From: Methyloradius palustris
GTDB taxonomy: Bacteria > Pseudomonadota > Gammaproteobacteria > Burkholderiales > Methylophilaceae
Assembly: GCF_019703875.1 (NCBI RefSeq)
Contig: NZ_AP024110.1
Coordinates: 1,860,001-1,924,000, forward strand
Length of the DNA stretch: 64,000 nt
Direction of reading: 5' to 3'
The notes below the pieces were generated by a model, which saw only the letters and a list, made by a program, of their open reading frames with translations, had not been told where the DNA came from and searched no databases. Shown here in pieces: positions 1 to 9,222 of this stretch (positions are counted from its first letter, which is position 1; each line of letters starts with the position of its first letter). A program made the translations under genes and the position numbers.

Positions 1-366
1 CCCACTAATGGTGACCAATTCACCGTATCCCCCACTACTACCAATTCGCCAGGTGACAATCGTAATGCGCTTGGTCTGGTGAATCTGCAAACGAGTAAAC
101 TGGTTGGCGGCATCAATACCTTTGTGGATGCGTTTGCCCAAGTGGTCAGTAATGTGGGAAATAAAACCAATGAGCTCAATATTACTGGTACGGCCGAGAA
201 AACAAGCTTAGGTTTACTGACGGATGCCCAGCAATCAGATTCTGGTGTAAATCTGGATGAAGAAGCGACCAATCTTTTAAGGTATCAACAGGCTTATCAG
301 GCAGCAGCCAAAATGATGCAAATCGCCAGTCAGTTATTTGACACCCTGCTTACTATAGGACAGTAA
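1..366 (+). CDS. flgK: Flagellar hook-associated protein 1 (FlgK), C-terminal part, cut by window edge
   Basis: The reading frame is open from base 1 to the TAA at 364-366, so only the last ~121 residues of the protein are present. FlgK forms the first junction ring between hook and filament. The visible tail has the FlgK/FlgE-type C-terminal signature: an NLDEEATNLLRYQQAYQAAAK-like helix (shown here in part: LDEEATNLLRYQQAY) followed by a short amphipathic end. This helix belongs to the coiled D0 domain that inserts into the axial structure. flgL follows 48 bp downstream on the same strand, the usual flgK-flgL order. The N-terminus lies outside the window. Confidence 0.93.
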   Translation, partial: PTNGDQFTVSPTTTNSPGDNRNALGLVNLQTSKLVGGINTFVDAFAQVVSNVGNKTNELNITGTAEKTSLGLLTDAQQSDSGVNLDEEATNLLRYQQAYQAAAKMMQIASQLFDTLLTIGQ

Positions 367-414
367 TTCTGAAAATATCCTGGATATTCATAGAATCTAG
401 CTTAGGAAACGATC

Positions 415-1332
415 ATGCGCATTAGCACCAATACCCTTTACAACAACGGCATTTCAAAAATCAATGATCTGACATCAGATCAATCAAGACTGCTCGAACA
501 GATTTCAACCATGAAACGTGTGTTGAAGCCTTCTGATGACCCTGTTGCGGCGGCGCGCGCACTACAAGTTAAACAGGCGCAAACATTAAATACGCAATAT
601 GCCAATAATCGCAGTGCGATCACTTCTAATTTGGAGAATGTGGACACTACGCTTAATAGCATTAGCGACCTGTTGATTTCAACCCAATCAACCGTCGTCA
701 GTGCAGGCGATGCAGCATACTCTGATTCTCAACGAGCAGATCTGGCAGCGCAAATCCGTAGCACACTTGGCCAATTAGTCGGCGTTGCTAACAGCAAAGA
801 TGCTTCTGGCAATTACATTTTCGCAGGCTATCAAACCAGCACCAAGCCCTACACTGAAACAGCTACAGGTGCTACTTACGCTGGCGATAGCGGCCAGGCT
901 AACATACAGGTATCCGCTGAGCGCACCATGCCAGCAAACTATGCAGGCTCACAGATATTTAATGCGAACGGTGTTGATGTATTTGCAACACTGAGTAATC
1001 TGGCAACCCTACTTGAAACACCCGTGACAAACCAGGCAACACGTGATGCATTAACCACTGGTTTAGCAAGTGCCAATACAGCACTGGGCAGTTCTCTTGA
1101 TGGCCTTCTAGCAGTGCGCTCGCAAGTGGGCTCAAACCTCAGTGAGATAGATAACCTGAACACTGCAGGCACTGATATAGCCACGCAATATGCAAGTACT
1201 TTGTCTGGCTTGCAAGATTTGGATTATGCGCAGGCCGTCACAGATTTAACTAAGAACAAGACGGTACTTGAGGCGGCTCAACAGTCATTTGTACAAGTGA
1301 CCAATCTGTCATTATTCAATTACCTGAAATAA
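415..1332 (+). CDS. flgL: Flagellar hook-associated protein 3 (FlgL)
   Basis: 305 residues, the normal FlgL size. FlgL is the second hook-filament junction protein and sits between FlgK and flagellin. The N-terminus (MRISTNTLYNNGISKIN) and the segment PSDDPVAAARAL match the flagellin-like D0/D1 domain of the family. The C-terminal helix ends in VTNLSLFNYLK, typical for FlgL. The start is ATG with a purine-rich stretch (TTAGGAAACG) just upstream. It is the last gene of the plus-strand flg run and converges on fliR; a 13-bp perfect inverted repeat lies between the two stop codons. Confidence 0.96.
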   Translation: MRISTNTLYNNGISKINDLTSDQSRLLEQISTMKRVLKPSDDPVAAARALQVKQAQTLNTQYANNRSAITSNLENVDTTLNSISDLLISTQSTVVSAGDAAYSDSQRADLAAQIRSTLGQLVGVANSKDASGNYIFAGYQTSTKPYTETATGATYAGDSGQANIQVSAERTMPANYAGSQIFNANGVDVFATLSNLATLLETPVTNQATRDALTTGLASANTALGSSLDGLLAVRSQVGSNLSEIDNLNTAGTDIATQYASTLSGLQDLDYAQAVTDLTKNKTVLEAAQQSFVQVTNLSLFNYLK

Positions 1333-1337
1333 CTTCT

Positions 1338-1376
1338 CACACCACCCTAACGGCCTTAAGCTATTAGGGTGGTGTG
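1338..1376. terminator. Stem-loop between convergent flgL and fliR
   Basis: Arms CACACCACCCTAA (1338-1350) and TTAGGGTGGTGTG (1364-1376) form a perfect 13-bp stem with a 13-base loop. It lies in the 31-bp gap between flgL and fliR, and its right arm includes the fliR stop codon. There is no long T-run on either side, so a bidirectional terminator or a transcript-end stabiliser is inferred from position and symmetry only. Confidence 0.65.
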
Positions 1377-2155
1377 CTGTTAGGCACCCCGATCAGATTC
1401 ATCGTTACAATCCCTTCCTGCATGATTTGTTGAATCGGTTGCAACATAGCAGGTAAAGTAAGTGCAAGCACAATAAAGCCGATGCTAATAGTGATTGGGA
1501 AACCAATCCCGAAAATATTGAGCTGAGGTGCAGTTCTGGTCAGTATCCCTAGCGCCATATTGCCAATTAGCAAGGCAGCAACTGCTGGCAGTGAAAGCAA
1601 TAAGCCTGCACTAAAAATTTTACCCCCCCACATCGCCATTTTCATAAAATCCATACCCATGCCTGCACTTGTAGTAATAGGCATGGTGATAAAGCTATGT
1701 GCAAGCGCCGTAATGACGATTAAATGCCCGTCTATGCTCAGGAATATCAGCATCGTAAGCAATAGCAAAAACTGGCTAATTGCATTACTTTGGCCTTGTG
1801 ACTGAGGATCAAAAAAAGTGGCAAATCCCAAACCCATTGTTGTGCCTATCATCTGACCCGCCATTTCTACCGCAGAAAATATAATACGCATGCTAAAACC
1901 AATGGCAGATCCAATCAGTATTTGCTGGGCTAATATCAACAAACCCTGAAATGACAAAATATCAAACATAGGCGGGGTCGGTAGCATGGGCATAATGGCC
2001 AGTGTAATCACCAGGCCTAGGCCAAGCTTGACCATATTGGGGATTGCGCCATGACTGAATATTGGTGCAACGGAAATCATCGCCAGCACACGTGTCAATG
2101 GCCATAAAAGGCCAATCACCCAGGTTTGGAGCATGTCGCTGCTAATTGAGACCAT
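1364..2155 (-). CDS. fliR: Flagellar export gate protein FliR
   Basis: 263 residues with about six hydrophobic segments. FliR is the inner-membrane component that closes the helical FliP5Q4R1 export gate of the flagellar type III secretion system. Family features are the N-terminal LLWPLTRVLAMISVAPIF segment, the central GSAIGFSMRIIFSAVEMAGQMIG stretch (visible key part: GFSMRIIFSAVEMAG) and GLGFATFFDP. It is the last gene of the minus-strand fliF..fliR run, 89 bp after fliQ. The length is usual. The 3' end overlaps an inverted repeat that may terminate the transcript. Confidence 0.96.
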   Translation of the reverse strand: MVSISSDMLQTWVIGLLWPLTRVLAMISVAPIFSHGAIPNMVKLGLGLVITLAIMPMLPTPPMFDILSFQGLLILAQQILIGSAIGFSMRIIFSAVEMAGQMIGTTMGLGFATFFDPQSQGQSNAISQFLLLLTMLIFLSIDGHLIVITALAHSFITMPITTSAGMGMDFMKMAMWGGKIFSAGLLLSLPAVAALLIGNMALGILTRTAPQLNIFGIGFPITISIGFIVLALTLPAMLQPIQQIMQEGIVTMNLIGVPNSTPP

Positions 2156-2244
2156 ATTGGCTTAATCTAGATTCAGGGAGTTATTTAAGAAATTTAGGAG
2201 ATGGATCGCCGTAAGCCAATATATATCCCCTCATGAAAAGCGTG

Positions 2245-2514
2245 TCAGCCAGCCATCATGGGCAAGCTGGTAAACATCAATCGCATATAATCTGTGAGGA
2301 CAGTCAGCATCCACGGACCCGCAATGACTAAAACCGCGAATACACCGATCAATTTAGGGATGAATGAAAGAGTGGCCTCGTTGATTTGTGTGGCGGCCTG
2401 GAAAATACTGACGACCAAACCAATAGCAAGCACGGTGACAAGCATGGGTGCGGAAACTAGCAATGTGACCTCCATGGCCTGGCGGCCAATCGTCATTACG
2501 CCTTCTGGAGTCAT
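2245..2514 (-). CDS. fliQ: Flagellar export gate protein FliQ
   Basis: 89 residues, exactly the family size, with two transmembrane hairpin helices. FliQ is the small subunit of the FliPQR export gate. The N-terminus MTPEGVMTIGRQAMEVTLL and the motif VSIFQAATQINEATLSFIPK (core: FQAATQINEATLSFIPK) are diagnostic of the FliQ/SpaQ family. It lies between fliP (26 bp upstream) and fliR, the conserved P-Q-R order. Confidence 0.97.
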   Translation of the reverse strand: MTPEGVMTIGRQAMEVTLLVSAPMLVTVLAIGLVVSIFQAATQINEATLSFIPKLIGVFAVLVIAGPWMLTVLTDYMRLMFTSLPMMAG

Positions 2515-2540
2515 GTCATTGTTCCCTCATAAACGTTGCA

Positions 2541-3338
2541 CTAATAAAAACTCTGGACTAGAGAACCAAGCAACAACTGCCAGCCATCCACCAAGACAAA
2601 AAGCATTAACTTGAATGGCAAAGCCACAATAGATGGTGAAACCATCATCATGCCCATCGACATCAGTACGCTAGCCACCACCATATCAATAATCAAGAAC
2701 GGGATGAAAATTGCAAAGCCAATCTGGAAGGCAGTTTTTAACTCACTGGTCATGAAGGCTGGCACTAAGACACGCAATGAGATTTGGTCAGGACTTTCTA
2801 CTGGTGGAGTTTGCGACATTTTAAGAAACAAAGCCAAATCACTTTCTCGCGTCTGTTTCAGCATGAAGTTTTTCAGTGGCACACTGCCCTTTTCCAAGGC
2901 TTCTTGCATAGTGATTTTATTTTCAGATAATGGCTGATACGCTTCTGTGTAGATTTTATCCAGCACTGGGCTCATCACAAAAAAGGTCAGGAATAAAGCA
3001 AGGCCAACGAGCACCTGTGTTGGCGGTGACGATTGCGTACCGAGCGCCTGGCGTAGTAAAGATAAGACAATAATAATCCGTGTGAACCCTGTCATCATCA
3101 GCAAGGCTGCGGGCAAGAATGACAGTGAGGTCAGCAGAATCAGTGTCTGCAAACTCAAGGTGTAGTTTTGCCCACCACCAGCTGTTGGTGATGCATTTAC
3201 CATGGGTAAGCCAGCGACTTCAGCCGCCCAAGTGACCGCAGGCAATAACGCTAAAATACAAACCAACAGCACTTGCGGCTTGATGAGCAATTTTGAGTAG
3301 CGTTTAAGCGTCTGCATCAACATATCAACGTAACTCAT
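2541..3338 (-). CDS. fliP: Flagellar export gate protein FliP
   Basis: 265 residues. FliP makes the pentameric core of the flagellar type III export channel. The N-terminus carries a cleavable-type signal (hydrophobic LLVCILALLPAVTWA followed by AE), as in other FliP proteins. The mature part has family motifs TSLSFLPAALLMMTGFTR and LRQALGTQSSPPTQVLVGLALFLTFF (core: QSSPPTQVLVGLALFLT), then a C-terminal VDGWQLLLGSLVQSF. The start overlaps the fliO end by 14 bp, indicating translational coupling. A second in-frame Met at residue 6 or 7 could also be the start. Confidence 0.96.
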   Translation of the reverse strand: MSYVDMLMQTLKRYSKLLIKPQVLLVCILALLPAVTWAAEVAGLPMVNASPTAGGGQNYTLSLQTLILLTSLSFLPAALLMMTGFTRIIIVLSLLRQALGTQSSPPTQVLVGLALFLTFFVMSPVLDKIYTEAYQPLSENKITMQEALEKGSVPLKNFMLKQTRESDLALFLKMSQTPPVESPDQISLRVLVPAFMTSELKTAFQIGFAIFIPFLIIDMVVASVLMSMGMMMVSPSIVALPFKLMLFVLVDGWQLLLGSLVQSFY

Positions 3339-3789
3339 TATTTTCTGGCTTATCCAGTGATTTTTTCAACCATTTGGCAAAGGGGTGAGACATTAATCCA
3401 TGCGGGTTTGTGGTGTCGCTTGTTGGCATATCAATAGAACCAGCTGCAATGTCAGCAAGCGCATTCACCTGCCCTGGTGCCACACCTACTACTATCCAGC
3501 GGTCGGCTATTTCTATGACCACGACACGCTCACGCGTGCCCACGCTAACACCCCCAACAATCTTTGCGACTGATGTCTGACTATTACCAATTGGGGTCAA
3601 CCGCTTTAAGGCCCAAGCAATCAGCGCCATGATACCCAGCACGACTGCCAACCCCAATATCATCTTCAATGCACTCGTTGCTGGCGTTGGTGTATTGACG
3701 GTGGCGGCGAGCACATCATTGACAACTAGTATGGAAATCAGTGAGGTCAATAATGGCAGGCAAACGAATCTGGCGAGCTTGGGTAACAT
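3325..3789 (-). CDS. fliO: Flagellar biosynthesis protein FliO
   Basis: 154 residues. FliO is a poorly conserved membrane factor that helps assemble the FliP ring. Seen here are an N-terminal hydrophobic signal (PLLTSLISILVVNDVLA), a second membrane span (MILGLAVVLGIMALIAWAL) and a cytoplasmic FliO domain with GTRERVVVIEIADRWIVVGV, the best conserved part of the family. It sits between fliN and fliP and overlaps fliP by 14 bp. The identity rests on this short domain and the gene order. Confidence 0.9.
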   Translation of the reverse strand: MLPKLARFVCLPLLTSLISILVVNDVLAATVNTPTPATSALKMILGLAVVLGIMALIAWALKRLTPIGNSQTSVAKIVGGVSVGTRERVVVIEIADRWIVVGVAPGQVNALADIAAGSIDMPTSDTTNPHGLMSHPFAKWLKKSLDKPENNELR

Positions 3790-3812
3790 GAGTAAACTTC
3801 AGTGAATTCGGC

Positions 3813-4250
3813 TTATTTGTTAATCTTGCGAATACGCTCGGCTGGCGTAATGATGTCCGTCAGGCGGATACCAAATTTATCGTTTACCACCACAACTTCG
3901 CCTTGCGCAATTAGGCAACCATTGACTAATACATCCATCGGCTCGCCTGCCATGCCATCAAGCTCAACTACCGAGCCTTGTGCGAGTTGCAGCAGGTTCT
4001 TGATGGCGATTTTGGTGCGCCCCAGTTCTACCGTGAGTTGAACAGGGATATCAAGAATAAAATCTATGTCGTTTTGCGTATCAGCCAATTTATTCTTGGC
4101 AGAAAATTCGGTAAAGACTTGTGCTTGGGCTGGCTTTGCTTGCAAAGCAGAAGCGTCAGACTCTTGCTGCTCCGCCATGGCGGCACCCCAATCGTCCTCC
4201 GCTATTGCGGCTGCTTCTGTCGCTTCCATCTCTTCAGGACTGTTCGCCAT
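3813..4250 (-). CDS. fliN: Flagellar motor switch protein FliN
   Basis: 145 residues: an acidic, Ala/Glu-rich N-terminal ~60 residues, then the SpoA (surface presentation of antigens) domain. FliN builds the lower C-ring with FliM and FliG and binds the FliH export complex. The SpoA domain shows DIPVQLTVELGRTKIAIKNLL, GSVVELDGMAGEPMDVLVNG and GEVVVVNDKFGIRLTDI (each shown in part), all typical. The gene start overlaps the fliM end by 17 bp, so the two switch proteins are probably translationally coupled. Confidence 0.97.
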   Translation of the reverse strand: MANSPEEMEATEAAAIAEDDWGAAMAEQQESDASALQAKPAQAQVFTEFSAKNKLADTQNDIDFILDIPVQLTVELGRTKIAIKNLLQLAQGSVVELDGMAGEPMDVLVNGCLIAQGEVVVVNDKFGIRLTDIITPAERIRKINK

Positions 4251-5244
4251 TATTTTCTCCTTTAATGTATTCAGTCGAGTTCGACCTTAACAATTTCTCT
4301 ACTCTTAGCGCATATTGGCCGTTAAACATACCGTATTTGCATGACATCACAGGCACGCCATCCACCTTAGCCTCAATATCATCTGAAATCGAAAGCGGGA
4401 TGACATCGCCTACTTTCATATTGAGTACTTGGCTCAACGTCATTTCTGTTTTTGCTAAATCGGCAACCAACTGGATTTCAGCAATTTGAATCTGCTGCGT
4501 CATCAGCCTGACCCAACGCTTATCAACCCCTAATACTTCACCTTGCAGGGTAGAAGTCAGCATGTCGCGGATAGGTTCTATCATTGAATATGGGAAACAC
4601 ATGTGTATTTCACCATTGGCTGCGCCCATCTCTATACTAAAAGTGATCGCAACCACGACTTCATTTGGCGTAGCAATATTGGCAAACTGCGTATTCATTT
4701 CAGAACGCAAATACTCAAACTTGACAGCATGTACTGGCTCCCAAGCTTTCTCATAGTTTTCCAGCACAATAGCCAACACGCGTTGAATAATGCGCTGCTC
4801 AGTTTGCGTAAAATCACGGCCTTCCACCCTAGTATGGAATCGTCCATCACCACCGAACATGTTATCGACAACCGCAAACACTAAAGATGGGTCAAATACC
4901 ATCAGTGCAGTGCCTCTAAATGGATGCATTTGTACTAGATTAAGGTTGGTTGGCACAACCAAGTTACGAATAAACTCGCTATATTTGGAAACACGTACAG
5001 GGCCTACAGAGATTTCGACTGTTTGGCGCATAAAATTAAACAAGCCTATACGCAATAATCTAGCGAAGCGCTCATTAATAATCTCAAGCGTGGGCATACG
5101 CCCACGGACAATCCGCTCTTGTGTTGCGAGGTTGTAGTTTCTAACGGCGGATGGGTCTATCTCAGGCTGTTCTTCATCCTGATCACCGCCCACACCCTTA
5201 AGCAAGGCATCGACTTCATCTTGAGATAAAAAATTATCAGCCAT
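4234..5244 (-). CDS. fliM: Flagellar motor switch protein FliM
   Basis: 336 residues, standard length. FliM forms the middle of the C-ring and binds phosphorylated CheY. The N-terminal peptide LSQDEVDALLKGV is the conserved CheY-binding EIDALL-type motif. The central CheC-like domain contains the GGDGRFH-type GGxG stretch, and the C-terminal SpoA domain ends near VEKLLRSN. It lies between fliL and fliN in the usual order. Confidence 0.98.
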   Translation of the reverse strand: MADNFLSQDEVDALLKGVGGDQDEEQPEIDPSAVRNYNLATQERIVRGRMPTLEIINERFARLLRIGLFNFMRQTVEISVGPVRVSKYSEFIRNLVVPTNLNLVQMHPFRGTALMVFDPSLVFAVVDNMFGGDGRFHTRVEGRDFTQTEQRIIQRVLAIVLENYEKAWEPVHAVKFEYLRSEMNTQFANIATPNEVVVAITFSIEMGAANGEIHMCFPYSMIEPIRDMLTSTLQGEVLGVDKRWVRLMTQQIQIAEIQLVADLAKTEMTLSQVLNMKVGDVIPLSISDDIEAKVDGVPVMSCKYGMFNGQYALRVEKLLRSNSTEYIKGENNGEQS

Positions 5245-5282
5245 GATTCTATTTATGCGCCCTTAAGCTATTGCACTATCAA

Positions 5283-5780
5283 TTATTGAACTACAAACGA
5301 AGTAAATGAAACACCCAGCACTTCTTGCGGCTTATCACCTGCATTGAACGGCTCTTTAAGCTGCTCGATAATTTCTGTTGATAACGCTTTTTTACCGTCA
5401 AGCGTTAACAAATCAGAGGCTTTTTTGCTGGATAACAGCAGCAGCAAACGATTACGCACCTCTGGCATATGCAACTTCAAGAATTCTCCAGTTTCAGCAG
5501 AACCTACTTTCAAAGTAATGTCTGTCTGCAAATACTGCGTTTCTGGGTCTGGTTGCAGATTCACGGTAAAAGTCTCCAGCGTTAAAAACACTGGTGGCTT
5601 AGGTGCTTCAACCTTTGCCTCTACTGGCTTATGCTCATCTGGTTTATGTTGCTGCGTCATAAAATACCAAGCAGCAGCCCCGCCACCGCCTGCTATTAAT
5701 ACTAATACCAACAAGATCACAATCAGCTTTTTACTGGATTTCTTTGGTTTTATTTCTTCTTTTTCAGCATCTTGTGCCAT
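5283..5780 (-). CDS. fliL: Flagellar basal body-associated protein FliL
   Basis: 165 residues. FliL is a single-span inner-membrane protein that surrounds stator units and modulates motor torque. Visible features are a lysine-rich cytoplasmic tail (KPKKSSKK), one transmembrane helix (LIVILLVLVLIAGGGGAAAWYF, residues ~18-40), a linker rich in Lys/Pro/Glu, and the periplasmic domain with FLTLETFTVNLQPD and the VRNRLLLLLSSKKASDL motif. It is 38 bp upstream of fliM and probably in the same transcript. Confidence 0.96.
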   Translation of the reverse strand: MAQDAEKEEIKPKKSSKKLIVILLVLVLIAGGGGAAAWYFMTQQHKPDEHKPVEAKVEAPKPPVFLTLETFTVNLQPDPETQYLQTDITLKVGSAETGEFLKLHMPEVRNRLLLLLSSKKASDLLTLDGKKALSTEIIEQLKEPFNAGDKPQEVLGVSFTSFVVQ

Positions 5781-5952
5781 TTGATTGCCCTCGGTACGCT
5801 TCTTTATTATGAAGCAATCATATTATCAAAAAAAACGGTGCAATAAGATGTGTTGATAAGCGTGACTAAACTAGCTCATATCTAAGTTTAGGGTTTTGGA
5901 AGGTCATGGGTATAGCACCCGTCAAAAAATCATACCGCCTTTTGCTGCTATA

Positions 5953-7218
5953 TCAGGCAAAGGTATCTACCAGGCCATTACTTATTCGAGTCACCAGCGT
6001 TGGTTTAGCATCAGCCTCTGTCGTAGTGAAACCATTTTGATTGCTAATGCTACTATCTCTACTAGATTGCCGCGCCTGCTGCTCTTGCTGCTGGCTTGAG
6101 TTAATATTTGCCTGGCCAAGATTAATGCCAGACTGACTCAACATATCCTTAAGATTTGATAAGCCATCTTGCAATGCACGGCGCACATCTGAATTATCTG
6201 AAATAAATGTGGTATCTGCCTGGTCATTATGTACATGGATCACTACCTGTAACGGGCCTAAATCTGGTGGATTAAGCGTTAAGGTAGCTGACTGTTCTCC
6301 AGAGCCAACCATCCATGCCACTTTCTGGCCAATGGCTTGATCCCAGCCAGTTTTTCCAGGGGTGGGATTAATAATATTGCTGCTTGCGGCCTGCATGGCA
6401 TTCAAGGGGTTAAGTGCTGTCGTCGCGGCTATATTAGGCACAACATTATTCGTTACAGATTTAGCAGTTAATTCTTGTAGTGCAGCGGCGCCTAACTTGG
6501 TAGCGGCTAATGAAGCGTCTGCTTGCTTAGCCTGGTTGGGCAACACACTATCAACCCAGTCTGACAAATCAGCTTTTGTAGTCGCCGCGCCTGATTTTGT
6601 TAGGTCGGCCTGTTCTTTAAGCGACAAGCCAAGTTTTTGGGTTGTATCTGGTTCCAGTGTATCTGCCACAGAAGCACTATTTGATACATCTACGGCGAGC
6701 TTATCATCTTTCGCCAGCACGCCATGTCTTGCCTCAACGGGTGCGATAGTGGCTTGAACAGGGATACTCAATGCTGCCAATGCCGCATCAGTTGGTAATG
6801 GCTGTGGCGATGGTGCATCAGCCTTACTAATGTCTAACTCAGCACTTTCTGCCAGCTTTTTGATTTTTTTCGCCGCATCCAAATCTTCCAATGTCAGAGC
6901 AGCACCATCTTGCACGGCAGGCATTTTGCTATCGTCGGCAGTATTCTTATCCTTGATTTGTTCTGCAGGCTTTGCGTCTACACTTTGCGTTTGCTTAGGC
7001 GGTGTGGCTTTGGTAATACCTTGGGCAGACTGCGTCTTGGTTTGGCTAAGCTGTTTGGTTTCTGATTGCTGGCTACGCACCTGATTAGAAAGCACGTCTT
7101 TGAATGCAGGCCCTGCATCGGCATTCGCGGCACTATTGGCAGTGGAATCCTGCTTACTTAGTGCCGACATTTTTGTTAATGCTGAATTCTGTGGCGATTG
7201 TAATGATAGGTTTTGCAT
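5953..7218 (-). CDS. fliK: Flagellar hook-length control protein FliK
   Basis: 421 residues. FliK is the secreted ruler that measures hook length and tells FlhB to switch substrate. The N-terminal ~300 residues are low-complexity and rich in Ala, Gln, Ser, Lys and Thr, as expected for the ruler region. The conserved C-terminal domain (~290-370) contains ATLTLNPPDLGPLQVVIHV, the hallmark of the FliK C-terminal (Flg_hook) domain. The extreme C-terminus is Gln/Ser-rich. It sits between fliJ and fliL; a 172-bp gap separates it from fliL. Confidence 0.95.
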   Translation of the reverse strand: MQNLSLQSPQNSALTKMSALSKQDSTANSAANADAGPAFKDVLSNQVRSQQSETKQLSQTKTQSAQGITKATPPKQTQSVDAKPAEQIKDKNTADDSKMPAVQDGAALTLEDLDAAKKIKKLAESAELDISKADAPSPQPLPTDAALAALSIPVQATIAPVEARHGVLAKDDKLAVDVSNSASVADTLEPDTTQKLGLSLKEQADLTKSGAATTKADLSDWVDSVLPNQAKQADASLAATKLGAAALQELTAKSVTNNVVPNIAATTALNPLNAMQAASSNIINPTPGKTGWDQAIGQKVAWMVGSGEQSATLTLNPPDLGPLQVVIHVHNDQADTTFISDNSDVRRALQDGLSNLKDMLSQSGINLGQANINSSQQQEQQARQSSRDSSISNQNGFTTTEADAKPTLVTRISNGLVDTFA

Positions 7219-7292
7219 GATTTCATCCTTAATCTTTAAAATTTGGCCTGATGTGTTAGGTCATAGCCCAACGTAAGTTAGTATCGAAATTA

Positions 7293-7739
7293 CTATCGGT
7301 TGAATTTTCCATGCCGCATGGCATGCTCATCCATCAACTTCTGATCCTGTTTCAACTCTTGCCTGTGCATTCGCTGGTCAGCACGGTCAGACAGCACTTC
7401 AAAAGACAGTTTCTTTCTTTGGCTTTCTTGCCATACTTCCCGTTGCATCAATACTTGGCGGTGTGCGTAATCCACACTATCTTTTTGCCCAACAATCGCC
7501 TGATCAAGCTTATGCAAAAAATTCTGGTAATTGATATAGCTCTCAGCTCCTAGCCCCAACTTAACGGCACTATCAAATTTCTCCAGATAACTATTGCGAT
7601 ACTCATGCAGCATTACAAGCTTTTTATTCGCTTCATCAAACGCTTTATTCAGGCTGGCTAAACGCTCCGCCACTGCATCCAGCTCTTTAGCAGCCAACTC
7701 TTTTAATGTATCAAGCACTTGTGGTTGTATCGCCATCAT
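7293..7739 (-). CDS. fliJ: Flagellar export chaperone FliJ
   Basis: 148 residues, almost entirely predicted coiled coil with no hydrophobic span. FliJ is the stalk-like subunit of the export ATPase, similar in role to the gamma subunit of F1, and connects FliI to FlhA. The heptad-like pattern (LKELAAKELDAVAERLASL) and the tail with repeated basic residues near HRQELKQDQKLMDEH fit the FliJ/YscO family. It lies directly downstream of fliI, the conserved I-J order. FliJ sequences diverge greatly, so context supports much of this call. Confidence 0.93.
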   Translation of the reverse strand: MMAIQPQVLDTLKELAAKELDAVAERLASLNKAFDEANKKLVMLHEYRNSYLEKFDSAVKLGLGAESYINYQNFLHKLDQAIVGQKDSVDYAHRQVLMQREVWQESQRKKLSFEVLSDRADQRMHRQELKQDQKLMDEHAMRHGKFNR

Positions 7740-7806
7740 TCGTTTCCGTTTAACTTGTTGCCGTTAAATTTAGGCCGTAGTCTTAAATCAACATGCTTTA
7801 CTTGCA

Positions 7807-9222
7807 TCAAGCTTCTACCGTTTCCAATACATCTGCTAATTGCATGATACTTTCTTCAACATTCGCGCGCTCGGCAATATCCTGCTGCAGAAAAGCCACA
7901 ATGCGCTCATTTTTGAGTATCGCTTCATCAAGAATTCTATCGCTACCAGCCTCATAAGCGCCTACATTAATGAGGTCAATACTACGCATATACCGTGAGT
8001 TAAGCTGCTTTAATTTTCTTGATAGCTTCTGGTGTTCAGGGCTAGTAATCGTATGCATCGCTCGACTGATGGATTGCTCAATATCAATCGCAGGGTAATG
8101 CCCGCTTTCTGCAAGGCTACGACTTAGCACAATGTGTCCATCCAGAATTGCACGAGCAGCATCCGCAATAGGATCTTGCTGGTCATCACCCTCAGTCAGT
8201 ACGGTATAAAAAGCAGTGATTGAACCTTCGCCTGGCTTACCGTTGCCTGCACGCTCAACCAGCGCTGGTAGTTTTGCAAATACTGAAGGCGGATAGCCTT
8301 TAGTGGCTGGCGGCTCGCCTACTGCAAGAGCAATTTCGCGCTGAGCCATAGCGTAGCGTGTGAGTGAGTCCATAATCAACAAGACGTGTTTGCCTTGGCT
8401 ACGGAAATACTCGGCTATCGCTGTGGCATAGCTAGCGCCCTGCAAACGCATCAGGGCTGGCACATCGGCTGGCGCTGCGACAACCACTGAACGCGCAAGG
8501 CCATCTACACCAAGAATCTGCTCGATAAACTCTTTCACTTCACGGCCACGTTCACCAATCAAGCCGACCACAATCACATCGGCATTGGTATAGCGTGCCA
8601 TCATGCCCAGCAATACGCTCTTACCCACACCTGAGCCCGCGAACAAGCCCATACGCTGGCCGCGCCCCACGGTTAACATGCTATTGATTGCGCGCACACC
8701 GACATCAAGCACTACTTCAATCGGGGCACGCTGCAGTGGATTAAGTGGCCTGGTATTCAGCGGACTACTAGCTTCAGTTTGTAGCGGGCCTAGGTCATCC
8801 AATGGCTTGCCTGCACCATCTACCACACGGCCTAATAAACCTTCACCAACGGGTAGGTGGCGTGCCCTGTCTTGGCTTCTTCTGCGCGGCATGCTGGTAT
8901 TACTTGGCTTGGGTAAGGCCTCTGAAACATCCATGGCATACACTTTTGCGCCTGGCGTAATGCCTTCAACACCACTTTGTGGCATCAAGAGTAATTTCTC
9001 GCCATCGAAACCCACTACTTCGGCTTCAACTTTGCGGCCTTCTGCCAGCGGAACGATACAAGCACTACCGATTGGTAGCTTGATGCCCACAGCTTCCATG
9101 ACAAGACCTGTTAACTTTGTGATGCGGCCAGCTACTTCAAGCGGCTCAACAATATCAATGATCTCACTACAATCATTCATGTAGTGTTGCCAACGCTGCT
9201 GGTGTACGGCGGCGAAACTCAT
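7807..9222 (-). CDS. fliI: Flagellum-specific ATPase FliI
   Basis: 471 residues, normal length. FliI is the hexameric ATPase that drives unloading of chaperone-substrate complexes at the export gate. The Walker A motif GSGVGKS lies at residues 196-202. HVLLIMDSLTRYAMAQREI carries the Walker B aspartate, and GEPPATKGYPPSVF is the conserved loop of flagellar/type III ATPases. The N-terminal beta-barrel domain precedes residue ~100. The start overlaps the fliH end by 4 bp. Confidence 0.98.
   Translation of the reverse strand: MSFAAVHQQRWQHYMNDCSEIIDIVEPLEVAGRITKLTGLVMEAVGIKLPIGSACIVPLAEGRKVEAEVVGFDGEKLLLMPQSGVEGITPGAKVYAMDVSEALPKPSNTSMPRRRSQDRARHLPVGEGLLGRVVDGAGKPLDDLGPLQTEASSPLNTRPLNPLQRAPIEVVLDVGVRAINSMLTVGRGQRMGLFAGSGVGKSVLLGMMARYTNADVIVVGLIGERGREVKEFIEQILGVDGLARSVVVAAPADVPALMRLQGASYATAIAEYFRSQGKHVLLIMDSLTRYAMAQREIALAVGEPPATKGYPPSVFAKLPALVERAGNGKPGEGSITAFYTVLTEGDDQQDPIADAARAILDGHIVLSRSLAESGHYPAIDIEQSISRAMHTITSPEHQKLSRKLKQLNSRYMRSIDLINVGAYEAGSDRILDEAILKNERIVAFLQQDIAERANVEESIMQLADVLETVEA

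Noticed and set aside
8603..9184. 193-codon ORF opposite fliI
   Set aside because: Shadow frame of the conserved FliI gene; Pro/Ser/Thr-rich and no family resemblance.
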